Shown: one piece after another, positions 45,411 to 54,281 of the stretch | Layout: every line of letters starts with the position of its first letter | How positions within the stretch are numbered: the first letter of the stretch is position 1 | Assembly: GCF_042695135.1 (NCBI RefSeq) | Contig: NZ_CP170547.1 | Location: 1,426,001-1,490,000, forward strand | DNA: 64,000 nt | Direction of reading: 5' to 3' | DNA from: Epilithonimonas sp042695135 | Lineage (GTDB): Bacteria > Bacteroidota > Bacteroidia > Flavobacteriales > Weeksellaceae | The notes under the pieces: model-generated | What the model was told of the DNA's origin: nothing | What the model saw: the letters and a program-made list of their open reading frames with translations, nothing else | Databases searched by the model: none | Program-made: the position numbers and the translations under genes

Positions 45411-46172
45411 ATGTCGTTTTTAAATTTAATTAAAAAATATCTTATTGACAGTCAGATTTATGTTTCATTGATGGGGACTTTTCTGGCTGGTTTTTTTATG
45501 CTGGAGCAAAAGATATTCCGTTGGCCGACTTTGTTGTTGATTTTCATTACTTATTTCAGCGGTTATCTTTACACCAAATACCAATACGACAAAAAGAAAT
45601 TTTTTAAGATTCTGATTTTCAATTGTATTTGCGGAATTGTTAGCGTCATTCTCATTCTTAAAAATCATAACGAATACAGACTTTTGAAATGGGCAGTTAT
45701 TGTTGTTTTAGGTTTGTTTTATAATTCGTTTTTCCTGGAAAAATTTATTAGAAAAATACCTTTGTTGAAGGTTTTTTATGTTGGATTGACCTGGGCATTG
45801 ATCAATTCCTGGCTCATTCTTCCAGAATTTAATTGGTCAATTTTTTTGATTTCCTGGTTATTCATTTCGGCTTTGGTTCTGCCTTTTGACATCAGAGATA
45901 TGAAAAGCGATGACGTTGTGACTTTTCCGATATTAATTGGTGTGCAGAAAACGAAATATTTTGCTTATTCTTTAGTCTGTATATCTTGTCTTTTAAGTTT
46001 GATATTTCTAAGCGTAGAATTTGCATTGTGCTTTTTCTTGACGACAGTTATCACATTTATAATGATTTATTATTCACAAAATAATAATAAGGAGTCTTAC
46101 TTTTCTTTTTGGGTAGAAAGCTGTAGTGGACTTCCATTGTTATGTTTTTACATTTATTGGCTTATAAATTGA
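45411..46172 (+). CDS. UbiA-like prenyltransferase family membrane protein
   Basis: 253 residues with about eight transmembrane helices. The second Asp-rich motif of the UbiA fold is seen in LPFDIRDMKSDDV. The first motif (NDxxDxxxD) is not recognisable; the matching place reads YLYTKYQYDKKKF. It could be a diverged prenyltransferase or a non-catalytic relative. It is divergent from the A2M gene and precedes the barrel gene at 46216. Confidence 0.6.
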   Translation: MSFLNLIKKYLIDSQIYVSLMGTFLAGFFMLEQKIFRWPTLLLIFITYFSGYLYTKYQYDKKKFFKILIFNCICGIVSVILILKNHNEYRLLKWAVIVVLGLFYNSFFLEKFIRKIPLLKVFYVGLTWALINSWLILPEFNWSIFLISWLFISALVLPFDIRDMKSDDVVTFPILIGVQKTKYFAYSLVCISCLLSLIFLSVEFALCFFLTTVITFIMIYYSQNNNKESYFSFWVESCSGLPLLCFYIYWLIN

Positions 46173-46215
46173 TAGTTGAGATTTATTTATTAATTTTTGA
46201 AGTATTTATAATTTG

Positions 46216-48021
46216 ATGCATAAAATTATTTTTGCAGTTTTATTTTTTTTATGTGGTGTTTCTTTTGTGTCTGCGCAGGAGAAAGAAAAGAAGGATTCTA
46301 TCTATTATAAAATTGAGGAATTCTCTGACAAGAGAAAATTTACAAAATTTATTCACCGTTTTATTTTCCGTCGCGAGGCGGATTCTGCATCTGTTAAAAC
46401 ACGTACGGAAAAACAGGCTCAGATATCTTATGATGGAAAATATATCAGAAATATCAGGATAGAAACTATTGATCCTTTTGGATATGGTTCCAAGGACAAA
46501 AAAGAAAAATCACGGTGGTACGACTGGTTTACGAATCACCTTCACAGCAACACAAGAGTTTCCACGGTCAATAATTATTTGCTTTTCAAAAAAGGAGAAG
46601 AATACAATGCTCAAAAATTATACGAATCCGAACGTCTTTTGCGAGAAATACCTTTCGTAAACAGAGTTAACATCAGTGTTTCAGATAGTACCTCTACCAA
46701 AGATTCTATTGATGTTGTTGTAAAAGTTCTCGATTCCTGGAGTTTGAAACCAAAATTCAATTATTCAGGAAGTAAGATCGGTTTGGGCGTCAATGAGGAG
46801 AATTTTTTGGGCTTGGGACACGCCGCAAATTTCCTTTACAGAAACGACTCAAAAGAACACAAGGATTACCTCTTAGGAAGTTATACAGCTTATAATCTTT
46901 TTGGGTCTTACATCAATGCACAGGTTTTGGGTGAGAAAGATTTTGATAAAAATGAAAGAATCAATTTCAATGTAAGAAGAGATTTTTTCTCGCCGCTGAC
47001 AAAATGGGCGGGTGGTTTTACTTTCGAATATTTTATGCGGAACGTAGCCCTGCCAATGGAAAATGTAGAAGAATTTCCATCTGTACAGATCAAAGTTTAT
47101 AGTCAGGATCTTTGGGGTGGTTATCAGATCCCGGTTTCATCTGATCCGGATGAGAAAATATCAAGCAATATTGCCTTAATAGGACGTTTTCAAAATTATC
47201 AATATAAAGACAGCCCATATATAGACCAATTTGATTACTTCCAATCCTACAATAGTTTTTTGGCTTCGGTAGGATTTATTCAGAGGAAATTTTCTGTTGA
47301 GAAAAATATTTTTCAATACGAACTGCCGGAAGACATCTCTTATGGAAATTCTTTCAATCTGACAGGCGGATTGTTATCAAGAAGCAAGGAGGTGATGCCT
47401 TATGTAGGGATTTCCGCCGCTTACGGAGATTTTACTAAGATTGGATATTTTAATGTGAAAGCACAGTTTGGAAGGTTTTTCAATGAGGATAATCAGAATC
47501 GTGAATCCTTCCGGTTCGACGGAACTTATTTTACCAACCTTATGGATTGGAAATTTGCAAAAGTGAGACATTTCTTTGCGCCAACTCTTGCACTTGGCAA
47601 TCCGCAACATAATTATTCTTACAAGGACAGGATCAATATTTCCGGAGCGGATGAATTCCCTGTTTACAATGCAGATTACATAGGAACAAAAAAGTTGATA
47701 CTGAGATACCAGCTTCAGCTTTTTGTCAACAGAACCTGGAAAAACTTCCATTTCAGTCCATACCTTACAACAGCTGTGGGGTGGCTGGCAATGCCTGAAG
47801 ATAAACTGCTAAAAACGAATACAAATACAAAAATCGGAATTGGTGTTTTGATTAACAATCCGTATTTGGTTTTCAACAGAATTCAGATTTCTTTTACTTA
47901 TTATCCTCGTGTTCCATTTGATAACAATTCTGTTTTTGATTTTAACAGCAATAGAAATAATACATTGCCATTAAACAGTTTTGCAGCGGACATTCCGCAT
48001 TTTGTGAATTTTGGGAACTAA
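46216..48021 (+). CDS. POTRA-domain outer membrane beta-barrel protein (BamA/TamA-like)
   Basis: 601 residues from ATG 46216 (TTG just before in frame). A signal peptide (to about 21) leads to a POTRA-like domain (residues 75-170: IRNIRIETIDPFGYG..., LLFKKGEEYNAQKLYESERLLREIPFVNRVNISVS). A barrel follows with strands such as KPKFNYSGSKIGLGVNEENFLGLGHAANFLYRN. This is the Omp85 layout with one POTRA. Omp85 proteins insert or move proteins or lipids at the outer membrane; one-POTRA members with this start are common in Flavobacteriia but without assigned substrate. Confidence 0.82.
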   Translation: MHKIIFAVLFFLCGVSFVSAQEKEKKDSIYYKIEEFSDKRKFTKFIHRFIFRREADSASVKTRTEKQAQISYDGKYIRNIRIETIDPFGYGSKDKKEKSRWYDWFTNHLHSNTRVSTVNNYLLFKKGEEYNAQKLYESERLLREIPFVNRVNISVSDSTSTKDSIDVVVKVLDSWSLKPKFNYSGSKIGLGVNEENFLGLGHAANFLYRNDSKEHKDYLLGSYTAYNLFGSYINAQVLGEKDFDKNERINFNVRRDFFSPLTKWAGGFTFEYFMRNVALPMENVEEFPSVQIKVYSQDLWGGYQIPVSSDPDEKISSNIALIGRFQNYQYKDSPYIDQFDYFQSYNSFLASVGFIQRKFSVEKNIFQYELPEDISYGNSFNLTGGLLSRSKEVMPYVGISAAYGDFTKIGYFNVKAQFGRFFNEDNQNRESFRFDGTYFTNLMDWKFAKVRHFFAPTLALGNPQHNYSYKDRINISGADEFPVYNADYIGTKKLILRYQLQLFVNRTWKNFHFSPYLTTAVGWLAMPEDKLLKTNTNTKIGIGVLINNPYLVFNRIQISFTYYPRVPFDNNSVFDFNSNRNNTLPLNSFAADIPHFVNFGN

Positions 48022-48091
48022 ATAATTCACTTTCTTTTGATTTTAAATTAATTCTGAAACCGTTTTTTTATCTTTACATAAATTTTGAGTA

Positions 48092-48364
48092 ATGGAAAAC
48101 TTAGATGAGTTAAAATTAAGAATAATTCAAAGATTGAACAAGATAGATGACATTGATATTTTGATGAAAATCAATGATTTTATTTTTGAATTTGAAAACT
48201 TCAAAGGGAATGAAGTTAAAGAAGGTCAGGCTATGTATGGGTCTAAAATTTATTTTTCCGAAAGCCAAAAAAGAATGTTGGCAGAAGCAGAAAATGACAT
48301 CAAAGAAGGTAGATTCCACACATACGATGAAGTTAGAAAAATGACTGAAAAATGGTTGAGATAG
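48092..48364 (+). CDS. Putative antitoxin of a ParE/RelE-type toxin-antitoxin pair
   Basis: 90 residues, small and charged. The C-terminal half, LSESQ-like YFSESQKRMLAEAENDIKEGRFHTYDEVRKMTEKWL, is the pattern of Bacteroidetes antitoxins paired with ParE toxins: an EAxxDIxxGRxxTxDEVxxxxxKWL tail that binds the toxin. The N-terminus is helical. It overlaps the toxin gene by 13 bases. A weak -7 box TATCTTTA lies at 48069-48076, just before it. Confidence 0.8.
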   Translation: MENLDELKLRIIQRLNKIDDIDILMKINDFIFEFENFKGNEVKEGQAMYGSKIYFSESQKRMLAEAENDIKEGRFHTYDEVRKMTEKWLR

Positions 48365-48642
48365 TTTGGTCAACAAAAGCTACATCAGACCTAAAAGAAA
48401 TTATTGAATTTTGGAACTCCAATAATAAATCTACTACTTATAGCAAAAAATTAATTTTACTTATCCAGAATAAATTAGAACAGATTTCTGAAAATCCACT
48501 TTCCGGGATTACTACTGATTTGGACAATATCAGGTCTATCCTCTTTGAAAATTATTATTTGCATTACAGTTTTACTTCAAACAAAATTCTTATTTTGAGG
48601 ATTTGGGATGTCAGACAAAATCCTCTTAATTTTGAACTCTAA
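48352..48642 (+). CDS. ParE/RelE family toxin
   Basis: 96 residues, complete ParE-like fold: VWSTKATSDLKEIIEFWNSNN at the N-terminus, LEQISENPLSGI in the middle and ILILRIWDVRQNPLNF at the C-terminus. ParE members poison gyrase while RelE members cut mRNA; the sequence does not decide which. The ATG lies inside the antitoxin's last codons (MVEIVW), and its stop is directly followed by the recF ATG with no spacer. Confidence 0.87.
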   Translation: MVEIVWSTKATSDLKEIIEFWNSNNKSTTYSKKLILLIQNKLEQISENPLSGITTDLDNIRSILFENYYLHYSFTSNKILILRIWDVRQNPLNFEL

Positions 48643-49722
48643 ATGATCATCAACAAACTCCAACTCATCAATTTTAAAAACCATTCCGAAAGATCATTTG
48701 ACTTTTCGCCGCAGATCAACTGCTTTGTCGGAAACAACGGAGTAGGGAAGACCAATATTCTGGACGCGCTTCATTATCTTTCCGTTGGCAAAAGTTTTCT
48801 TGGAAATTCTGACCTTAATAATATCAAATCTGAAGCGGATTTCTTCACAATAGAATCAGAAGTTCAGAATGACGAGAAGGAAGACATTGTCAGAATTCTT
48901 CAGCCAAAAGAATCCAAAAAAGTCATTAAAAAGAATGATAAAGCTTATGACAGATTAGCGGATCACATCGGTTATCTGCCAAGCGTGATGATCTCGCCGT
49001 ATGATTCCAATTTGATCTCAGATTCCGGGGAAAGCAGAAGGAAATTTCTGGATGCGATGATCTCTCAGACAGATTCGGTTTATCTTTTTGATCTGATCCA
49101 ATACCAGAAAACCATTCAGCAGAGAAATGCCTTGCTGAAATATTTTGCCAAGAACAGAACTTTTGACAAAGATTCTCTGGAGATCTATGATGACCCAATT
49201 TCCAATTTCGGAACACGGATTTTCGAGAAAAGAAAAGAATTTGTTGAGAAACTGAATCCGATTGTCCAGCATTATTATGATATTATTTCCGGAGGAAAAG
49301 AAAAGGTTTCTGTGGTTTACGAATCCCATCTGTTAGAGGATAATTTTCAGAATCTTCTTTCACAGTCGATTGACAAAGACCGCGTTCTTACATACACTTC
49401 CAAAGGAATCCATAAAGATGATCTTGTGTTTGAAATGAACGGAAATTCCATCAAGAAAATCGGTTCGCAAGGTCAGCAGAAGTCGTTTTTGGTTTCTTTG
49501 AAGTTAGCTCAGATCAATCGGATTAAAGAATTAACTGGGAAATCACCAATTCTTCTTTTGGATGATATTTTTGATAAGTTAGATGATACAAGAGTTTCTC
49601 AATTAATTGAGCTGGTCAACAAAGAAAGCTTCGGACAGATTTTTATCACAGACACGCATAAAGAACGTACAGAAAATGTGGTAAAAAGAATCCACGAAGA
49701 AAGTAGGATTTTTGAAATTTAG
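48643..49722 (+). CDS. recF: DNA replication and repair protein RecF
   Basis: 359 residues. Walker A GNNGVGKTNILDALHYLS is at about 30-47. The ABC signature lies in IGSQGQQKSFLVSLKLAQ and Walker B in PILLLDDIFDKLDD. RecF loads RecA at single-strand gaps with RecO and RecR. Length is normal. Its ATG abuts the toxin stop, so it is probably co-transcribed with the toxin-antitoxin pair, which is an odd neighbour for a housekeeping gene. Confidence 0.95.
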   Translation: MIINKLQLINFKNHSERSFDFSPQINCFVGNNGVGKTNILDALHYLSVGKSFLGNSDLNNIKSEADFFTIESEVQNDEKEDIVRILQPKESKKVIKKNDKAYDRLADHIGYLPSVMISPYDSNLISDSGESRRKFLDAMISQTDSVYLFDLIQYQKTIQQRNALLKYFAKNRTFDKDSLEIYDDPISNFGTRIFEKRKEFVEKLNPIVQHYYDIISGGKEKVSVVYESHLLEDNFQNLLSQSIDKDRVLTYTSKGIHKDDLVFEMNGNSIKKIGSQGQQKSFLVSLKLAQINRIKELTGKSPILLLDDIFDKLDDTRVSQLIELVNKESFGQIFITDTHKERTENVVKRIHEESRIFEI

Positions 49723-49725
49723 AAT

Positions 49726-50400
49726 ATGAAAAATTATTTTGTTTTAATCTTCATCTTATGTTCAGTTTTTATTTTTGGACAGAAGAGAAAAAACAGTTAT
49801 AAGAAAAACCCTATTGCAGAATTAAATGATTATTCCAGATCTGAAAGCAATATCGATAAAAATTATAAACCCACCTCGTTCGGACTTCGAATTAAAAATT
49901 ACCCTTTTAATAAAGCAACAAAGATTAAAATTGTTTCATATAATCTAGAATTTGCAAAACAAACGATAGGCAGAGTTCCGCCGCCACCGCCGAAGACAAA
50001 AGATGATTCTATAAAATTAAAGGAATTCTATAATCTTCCAAACTCTGTAGATTTTAGAGAAATTGTAGAGAGCCAATCTGAAAAGGACGCCGAGCAATCA
50101 AAGATTCTTAATCTGACTGAAATTTCCAGATTAACGCATATTCTTTTCAATACCTGTAGTAAATATTTCACTGGCCTTTCCTCGCGGTCCGGCTGTTTTT
50201 TTCCGCGTAATGCTGTACTGTTTTACGATGAGAATGATAAAATATTTGAGATCATGGAAATATGTTTTGAATGTGGCGGAATAGAAACGTACCCAAATAA
50301 ATTTTTTGACTGGCAAGAAGCTTGCGAATATATTTATCCTGATTTAGAAAAATTTTTTAATGAAAATGGATTGAAAACTCAATACCAGAAAAATCAGTAA
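49726..50400 (+). CDS. Secreted protein of unknown function
   Basis: 224 residues. A signal peptide (MKNYFVLIFILCSVFIFGQ) leads into a basic region, a proline run (RVPPPPPKTKDD) and a domain with four Cys residues (LFNTCSKYF, SGCFFPRN, CFECGGIET) that could form disulfides or bind metal. FFDWQEACEYIYPDLEKFF near the C-terminus is helical. I do not recognise a family. It starts 3 bases after recF and may be co-transcribed. Confidence 0.75.
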   Translation: MKNYFVLIFILCSVFIFGQKRKNSYKKNPIAELNDYSRSESNIDKNYKPTSFGLRIKNYPFNKATKIKIVSYNLEFAKQTIGRVPPPPPKTKDDSIKLKEFYNLPNSVDFREIVESQSEKDAEQSKILNLTEISRLTHILFNTCSKYFTGLSSRSGCFFPRNAVLFYDENDKIFEIMEICFECGGIETYPNKFFDWQEACEYIYPDLEKFFNENGLKTQYQKNQ

Positions 50401-50419
50401 AGAAATACAAAACGTCAAC

Positions 50420-50535
50420 ATAGCCCTGATGGGAACGGCATCCTTTTTTGTCATTGCGATTGTTGAAAAGTTCAACCGATTGATTGACGTCGTTCGCAAT
50501 GACAAAAAAGATATAGTGGACAGCAGGTTGGAAAC
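50420..50535 (-). repeat. Dispersed intergenic repeat, family B, copy 2
   Basis: It is an inverted copy of 7895-8011 with the shared segments CCACTATATCTTTTTTG, CATTGCGAACGAC, GCAATGACAAAAAAGG and ATGCCGTTCCCATC. The central loop differs from copy 1. It lies between two convergent genes (49726 and cdd). Confidence 0.85.
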
Positions 50536-50569
50536 GCCTTTCAGCACCCAAACCTGATGCTCCTAAAAA

Positions 50570-51049
50570 TTATAAAAAACTGGCGTCAAATGAAAACGGC
50601 AGCAATTCTCTGATGGATTTTGTTTTGAAAATTTCGCCGTCTAATGATGCGAAATAGATTTCGATCTCGTCTTTTTGTTTGGCTTCATATTCCAGAATGG
50701 CTTGTCTGCAGGCGCCACAAGGCGGAATTGGAGCAGAAGTGAGCGCATCTTTTGGCGCACCAATCACAAATAATTTTTCAATTTTCACATTCGGATAGTT
50801 GGCAGAAGTCCAGAAAATGGTCGTTCTCTCGGCGCATAATCCTGATGGATAAGCGGCGTTTTCCTGATTGCTTCCGCTGATTATTTCACCGTTTTCCAGA
50901 AGGATAGCGCAACCGACCCAGAAATTGGAGTAGGGCGCATAGGCGTTTTCACGTACAGATTTGGCTTTATCAAATAATTTTTTCTCTATTTCCGTTAAGT
51001 CATTATAACTCGGGATGGCTTCAAAATTTATCTTTATTTCTTTTTCCAT
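50570..51049 (-). CDS. cdd: Cytidine deaminase
   Basis: 159 residues. The zinc-binding catalytic motif is CAERTTIF with the Glu as proton shuttle, and the second is PCGACRQAILE. The substrate-binding N-terminus YAPYSNFWVGCAIL is normal for the small homotetrameric class. It converts cytidine and deoxycytidine to uridine and deoxyuridine in pyrimidine salvage. It is monocistronic and converges on the gene at 49726 across a repeat. Confidence 0.95.
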   Translation of the reverse strand: MEKEIKINFEAIPSYNDLTEIEKKLFDKAKSVRENAYAPYSNFWVGCAILLENGEIISGSNQENAAYPSGLCAERTTIFWTSANYPNVKIEKLFVIGAPKDALTSAPIPPCGACRQAILEYEAKQKDEIEIYFASLDGEIFKTKSIRELLPFSFDASFL

Positions 51050-51128
51050 TTTTTAAAATGCAGGGAGGTAAAAATACAAGTTTTATGGTAACAAATTAAC
51101 ATTTCCCGAAAAAAAACATCTAACAGTT

Positions 51129-51656
51129 ATGATAAAGCAGTTTTTATTATTAAGTTTCTTATTCTTTTTAGGATTTACAAAAGCTCAGGACAAGATTTTC
51201 TGGAACGAAAACCGAAAATTGGTCTGGTCGGATTTCCAATCTCAGACAAAGCCAAATACCTCCAGAGCTGCCGCTACAACATTTTGCGGGATTTCTTATC
51301 TACTCAACAGCCCGACAAAAAAATTCACTGACAAACAGGTGAAAATAGAATCTTTTTTTATTCCTTCAAAATCCTGGGCACATCCGGAACATAAGACTGA
51401 CTTGGTGTTGATGCACGAGCAAAGCCATTTTGATATTGCCGAATTATTTGCGAGAAGATTCAGAAAGAGAATTAGTGATAAAACTTTGGATGCCAAATCT
51501 CTGCAGAAATATTATGATGAAATTTATGATGGTTACAAAGATTATCAGCAGGATTACGAACAGGTGACACAAAACGGCAGAATCCGCGAAAAACAGTTCG
51601 AATATTCTCAGAAAATAAGTAAAGAAATAGAAGAATTATCTGACTTTAAAATTTGA
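51129..51656 (+). CDS. DUF922 family secreted protein, possible metalloprotease
   Basis: 175 residues. A signal peptide (to about 19) is followed by KIFWNENRKLVWSDFQSQ, the usual DUF922 start, and LVLMHEQSHFDIAELFARRFRKRI, an HExxH-like motif (HEQSH) that could bind zinc. The family is a predicted secreted zinc-dependent protease group. Its last 11 bases overlap the convergent arfB gene. Confidence 0.85.
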   Translation: MIKQFLLLSFLFFLGFTKAQDKIFWNENRKLVWSDFQSQTKPNTSRAAATTFCGISYLLNSPTKKFTDKQVKIESFFIPSKSWAHPEHKTDLVLMHEQSHFDIAELFARRFRKRISDKTLDAKSLQKYYDEIYDGYKDYQQDYEQVTQNGRIREKQFEYSQKISKEIEELSDFKI

Positions 51657-52038
51657 ATTTACGGTTATCTTTCTTCTCAGAGATTTTCTTTTTGTTATCG
51701 ATTCGTTTCTGAACCTGGCGTTTTGAAGGTTTGGTTTTGATGCGGCTTTTCGGAACGAACAACGATTTTTCCACCAGCTCCAGCATTTTTTCTGTTACTA
51801 TTTTCTTGTTCTGAGACTGCGTCCTGCTTTCCGAAGATGTCATTTGCAGAAGGCCTTCAGAATTGATGCGGTTTTTCAGTTTATCAGAAATTCTCAGCTT
51901 TTCTTCATCGGAGAAAAAATAACTTTCCAGAACGTTCCACATAGCCGTCACAGCCGTTTCCACCTTGTTCACGTTTTGCCCGCCGGCACCGGAAGAGCGG
52001 GAAGTTTTGTAACTGATTTCTGAAGTGAAGTTTTTCAT
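51646..52038 (-). CDS. arfB: Peptidyl-tRNA hydrolase ArfB (alternative ribosome rescue)
   Basis: 130 residues. The GGQ catalytic motif lies in SSGAGGQNVNKVETAV (residues 16-31). A basic C-terminal tail (KPSKRQVQKRIDNKKKISEKKDNRK) can enter the empty mRNA channel. ArfB frees stalled ribosomes by hydrolysing peptidyl-tRNA. It is translationally coupled to menE by an ATGA overlap. Confidence 0.93.
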   Translation of the reverse strand: MKNFTSEISYKTSRSSGAGGQNVNKVETAVTAMWNVLESYFFSDEEKLRISDKLKNRINSEGLLQMTSSESRTQSQNKKIVTEKMLELVEKSLFVPKSRIKTKPSKRQVQKRIDNKKKISEKKDNRKFKF

Positions 52039-53102
52039 TTTTCAATTAATTTTTTCAACTCCAATCGACTTATTTTTCCGTTCGGCGTTCTTGGGATTTT
52101 CTCTACAAAAATAATCTCTTTTGGTTTGTGAAACGATTTTTTATAGTTAATGGTTGATAGTTGATGGAAGATAGCATCAGATCGCTTTCCTTCAATTATA
52201 AGAATCAATTTTTGTCCGAGTTTTTCATCATCTACTCCAAGAAAAATAGCTTCATTAGGAATGTTTTGTTTTACAATTTTTTCCAGTTCTTCGGGGAAGA
52301 TCTTTGCACCGCCGGAATTGATGACGTTATCCAGTCTTCCCAGAAATCTGAATTGTTTATTACCTTTGATCTCAACCAGATCATTCGTCTGCAAAACCTC
52401 CGAATTCAGTTTTGGGGCAAAGATTCTCAGACAAGCTCTTTCGTCCAGAGAGATTTCTACGCCTTCAAAAACAGTAAACCAATCTTCCTGATTTGGAAAG
52501 ATCTGTTTTAGTGCGATGTGAGAAAGTGTTTCGCTCATTCCATAAGTCTCGAATATTTTGGTTTGAGAGTTTTCTCTCTGAGTTGTCAGGCTGAGGCTCT
52601 CGAAGCCTTTATGATTATTTAATAATTCATTAATTTTCTTCTTCAAGGTTTCGGAAACTGCTGCACCGCCGATGATTATATTTTTAATGAGATAAAGTTT
52701 ATCTAATGAATTCTCAACCTGCAGAGGCGTCATCGCACAGAAATCAATATCTTCGTTTAGGTTCTGAAGGGGATTTGTAGAAGGTTCAACAATTTTTAGT
52801 TTCAACTTTCTCAGGATACTTCTTACGACCATCATTTTTCCGGAAATATATTCTATCGGGAGACAAATTAAAGCTGTGTTCCCTTCTTTCAGTTCCAAAA
52901 AATTGCAGGTCATCTCGGCAGAATTCATCATTTTTGATTTTTCTATTTCAAAAACTTTGGGAATTCCTGTTGATCCTGACGTTTTTACTTTGACCGTTTT
53001 CGAGCCGGAAAACCATTCTTTTATGAAGTCTAAAACTTTGGTTTCAAATTCATTAGATGGCTTTTGGTCTGTAAGTGATACTGTGGAAAGGTCGATTAAC
53101 AT
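52035..53102 (-). CDS. menE: o-Succinylbenzoate--CoA ligase (AMP-binding enzyme)
   Basis: 355 residues, short ANL-type acyl-CoA synthetase. The ATP-binding loop is KTSGSTGIPK (residues 41-50), with FETYGMSETLSHIA as the adenine-binding motif, FLGRLDNVINSGGAKIFPEE as the hinge region and IPRTPNGKISRLELKKL containing the catalytic Lys. MenE activates o-succinylbenzoate with CoA for menaquinone. Two segments look inserted: HKGFESLSLTTQRENSQ before FETYGMSET and DAIFHQLSTINYKK before HKPKEI; their DNA resembles intergenic repeats (see findings). The assignment as MenE rests on length and context of the family. Confidence 0.85.
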   Translation of the reverse strand: MLIDLSTVSLTDQKPSNEFETKVLDFIKEWFSGSKTVKVKTSGSTGIPKVFEIEKSKMMNSAEMTCNFLELKEGNTALICLPIEYISGKMMVVRSILRKLKLKIVEPSTNPLQNLNEDIDFCAMTPLQVENSLDKLYLIKNIIIGGAAVSETLKKKINELLNNHKGFESLSLTTQRENSQTKIFETYGMSETLSHIALKQIFPNQEDWFTVFEGVEISLDERACLRIFAPKLNSEVLQTNDLVEIKGNKQFRFLGRLDNVINSGGAKIFPEELEKIVKQNIPNEAIFLGVDDEKLGQKLILIIEGKRSDAIFHQLSTINYKKSFHKPKEIIFVEKIPRTPNGKISRLELKKLIEK

Positions 53103-53155
53103 TAGGCTGAGTGAAAAATTATTTTTTAAAATTATGCATTTTTTTTATAAAATAG

Positions 53156-53186
53156 TTTGGAAGTTTGAAAAAAAGCTCTAAATTTG
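53156..53186 (+). promoter_or_regulatory. Promoter of tRNA-Gln
   Basis: TTTG at 53156-53159 and TAAATTTG at 53179-53186 are separated by 19 bases, the classic Bacteroidetes -33/-7 pair. The tRNA begins 17 bases after the -7 box. Confidence 0.7.
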
Positions 53187-53202
53187 CACCACAATAAATG
53201 AC

Positions 53203-53273
53203 AGACCCATGGTGTAACGGTAGCACTCTGGTTTTTGGTACCATCAGTTGGGGTTCGAATCCCTGTGGGTCTA
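53203..53273 (+). tRNA. tRNA-Gln (anticodon TTG)
   Basis: The acceptor stem AGACCCA pairs with TGGGTCT. The D loop is short (GGTGTAACGGTAGC). The anticodon arm CTGGT-TTTTGGT-ACCAT gives anticodon TTG (codon CAA). The T arm GGGGTTCGAATCCC is complete. No CCA is encoded. Confidence 0.95.
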
Positions 53274-53286
53274 CAATTGTAAAATT

Positions 53287-53319
53287 ACAACCAGTTGAAT
53301 TTCAGCTGGTTGTTTTTTT
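53287..53319 (+). terminator. Terminator of tRNA-Gln
   Basis: ACAACCAGTTGAA pairs with TTCAGCTGGTTGT (one G-T), followed by T residues. Confidence 0.8.
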
Positions 53320-53383
53320 ATTAATAAATTAAAAAGGTGACCTTAAAATAATGAAACTCATCTTTTGTCTTTGATCGAAACAT

Positions 53384-54271
53384 TTATTTATTTAGAATTA
53401 TATTTTTAATAATCGAATCAAGATTACTTGGCAGATCAGCAGATTTTATCTGAAATTTTTTTATTTTCATTTCTTTAAACCAGTGTTCCCAATATTCTTT
53501 GATGACTGATTCTTCAAAAGGATTGCCTTTTTCCGGGTTGATGCCGATAACAATGACTTCAAGATTGCTGAGATTTTCATTGGCTTTTACGAAACCATAT
53601 TTATTTTTCTCAATTAATTTACTAAAGTCCGAAGTTGTGAGTTTATTTGATTTTATAAGTTTTGAAGTTAAATAAGAGGTCTTATTTTCTTGTGAAAATT
53701 TGGAATCCTCGTGATACATATATCCGTCCGTTAAAATAAAAAGTACATTTCTGTGATCATCTTTTATGCAATAATCTTTTACTTTATTTCTAAAAAATTC
53801 CCAGATGTCAGAACCCACATAGTTTCCGTCTTTTATAGCCGACTGATAAATATTTAATGGTAATTCGGAATACTTCTTTTCGACGGAAGCAAAATAATCT
53901 TTATTGGTGTTTTTATCAAAAGAAACTTTAAGCTCTTTTGTAAACTCATTCATTTTCGGATCAGAAGGTTCGGGATTGAAGAAAACCTGCATTTGATCAT
54001 CATAAGTGATAATTTTTTTTGATTTAATATGATCCAGAAAACCGGTTTCAATAGATTTGATATATTCCGTATCTCTTTGGAAATATTCCATCGTAAGATT
54101 TGGATTGGTTTTAGGATCTATTCTGTCTGATAAATCAATTAAAATACTGACATTGATGTTATTAGGGTCAGCAATAGCCGTGACTTTATTATTTTCAACT
54201 ATTGTTTCGGGCTCTTTTGTACAACAGGAAACAAAAAGAATTATTAGTAATAAATAGAATATTTTTCTCAT
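53384..54271 (-). CDS. VWA-like lipoprotein (last gene of a nine-gene operon)
   Basis: 295 residues. The signal ends at a lipobox (LFVSCCTKE). The mature protein begins like a von Willebrand A fold: NVSILIDLSDRID has the DxS of a MIDAS site, and NVLFILTDGYMYHEDSKFS matches the second strand and DG turn. The rest is mixed alpha/beta (NLEVIVIGINPEKGNPFEES). It likely faces the periplasm and could bind a partner protein. It starts 10 bases after the coiled-coil membrane protein gene. Confidence 0.75.
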   Translation of the reverse strand: MRKIFYLLLIILFVSCCTKEPETIVENNKVTAIADPNNINVSILIDLSDRIDPKTNPNLTMEYFQRDTEYIKSIETGFLDHIKSKKIITYDDQMQVFFNPEPSDPKMNEFTKELKVSFDKNTNKDYFASVEKKYSELPLNIYQSAIKDGNYVGSDIWEFFRNKVKDYCIKDDHRNVLFILTDGYMYHEDSKFSQENKTSYLTSKLIKSNKLTTSDFSKLIEKNKYGFVKANENLSNLEVIVIGINPEKGNPFEESVIKEYWEHWFKEMKIKKFQIKSADLPSNLDSIIKNIILNK

Positions 54272-54281
54272 AATTCAAGTT

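Noticed and set aside
48643..49722. Reverse frames opposite recF
   Set aside because: They are antisense to a confirmed recF with intact Walker motifs.
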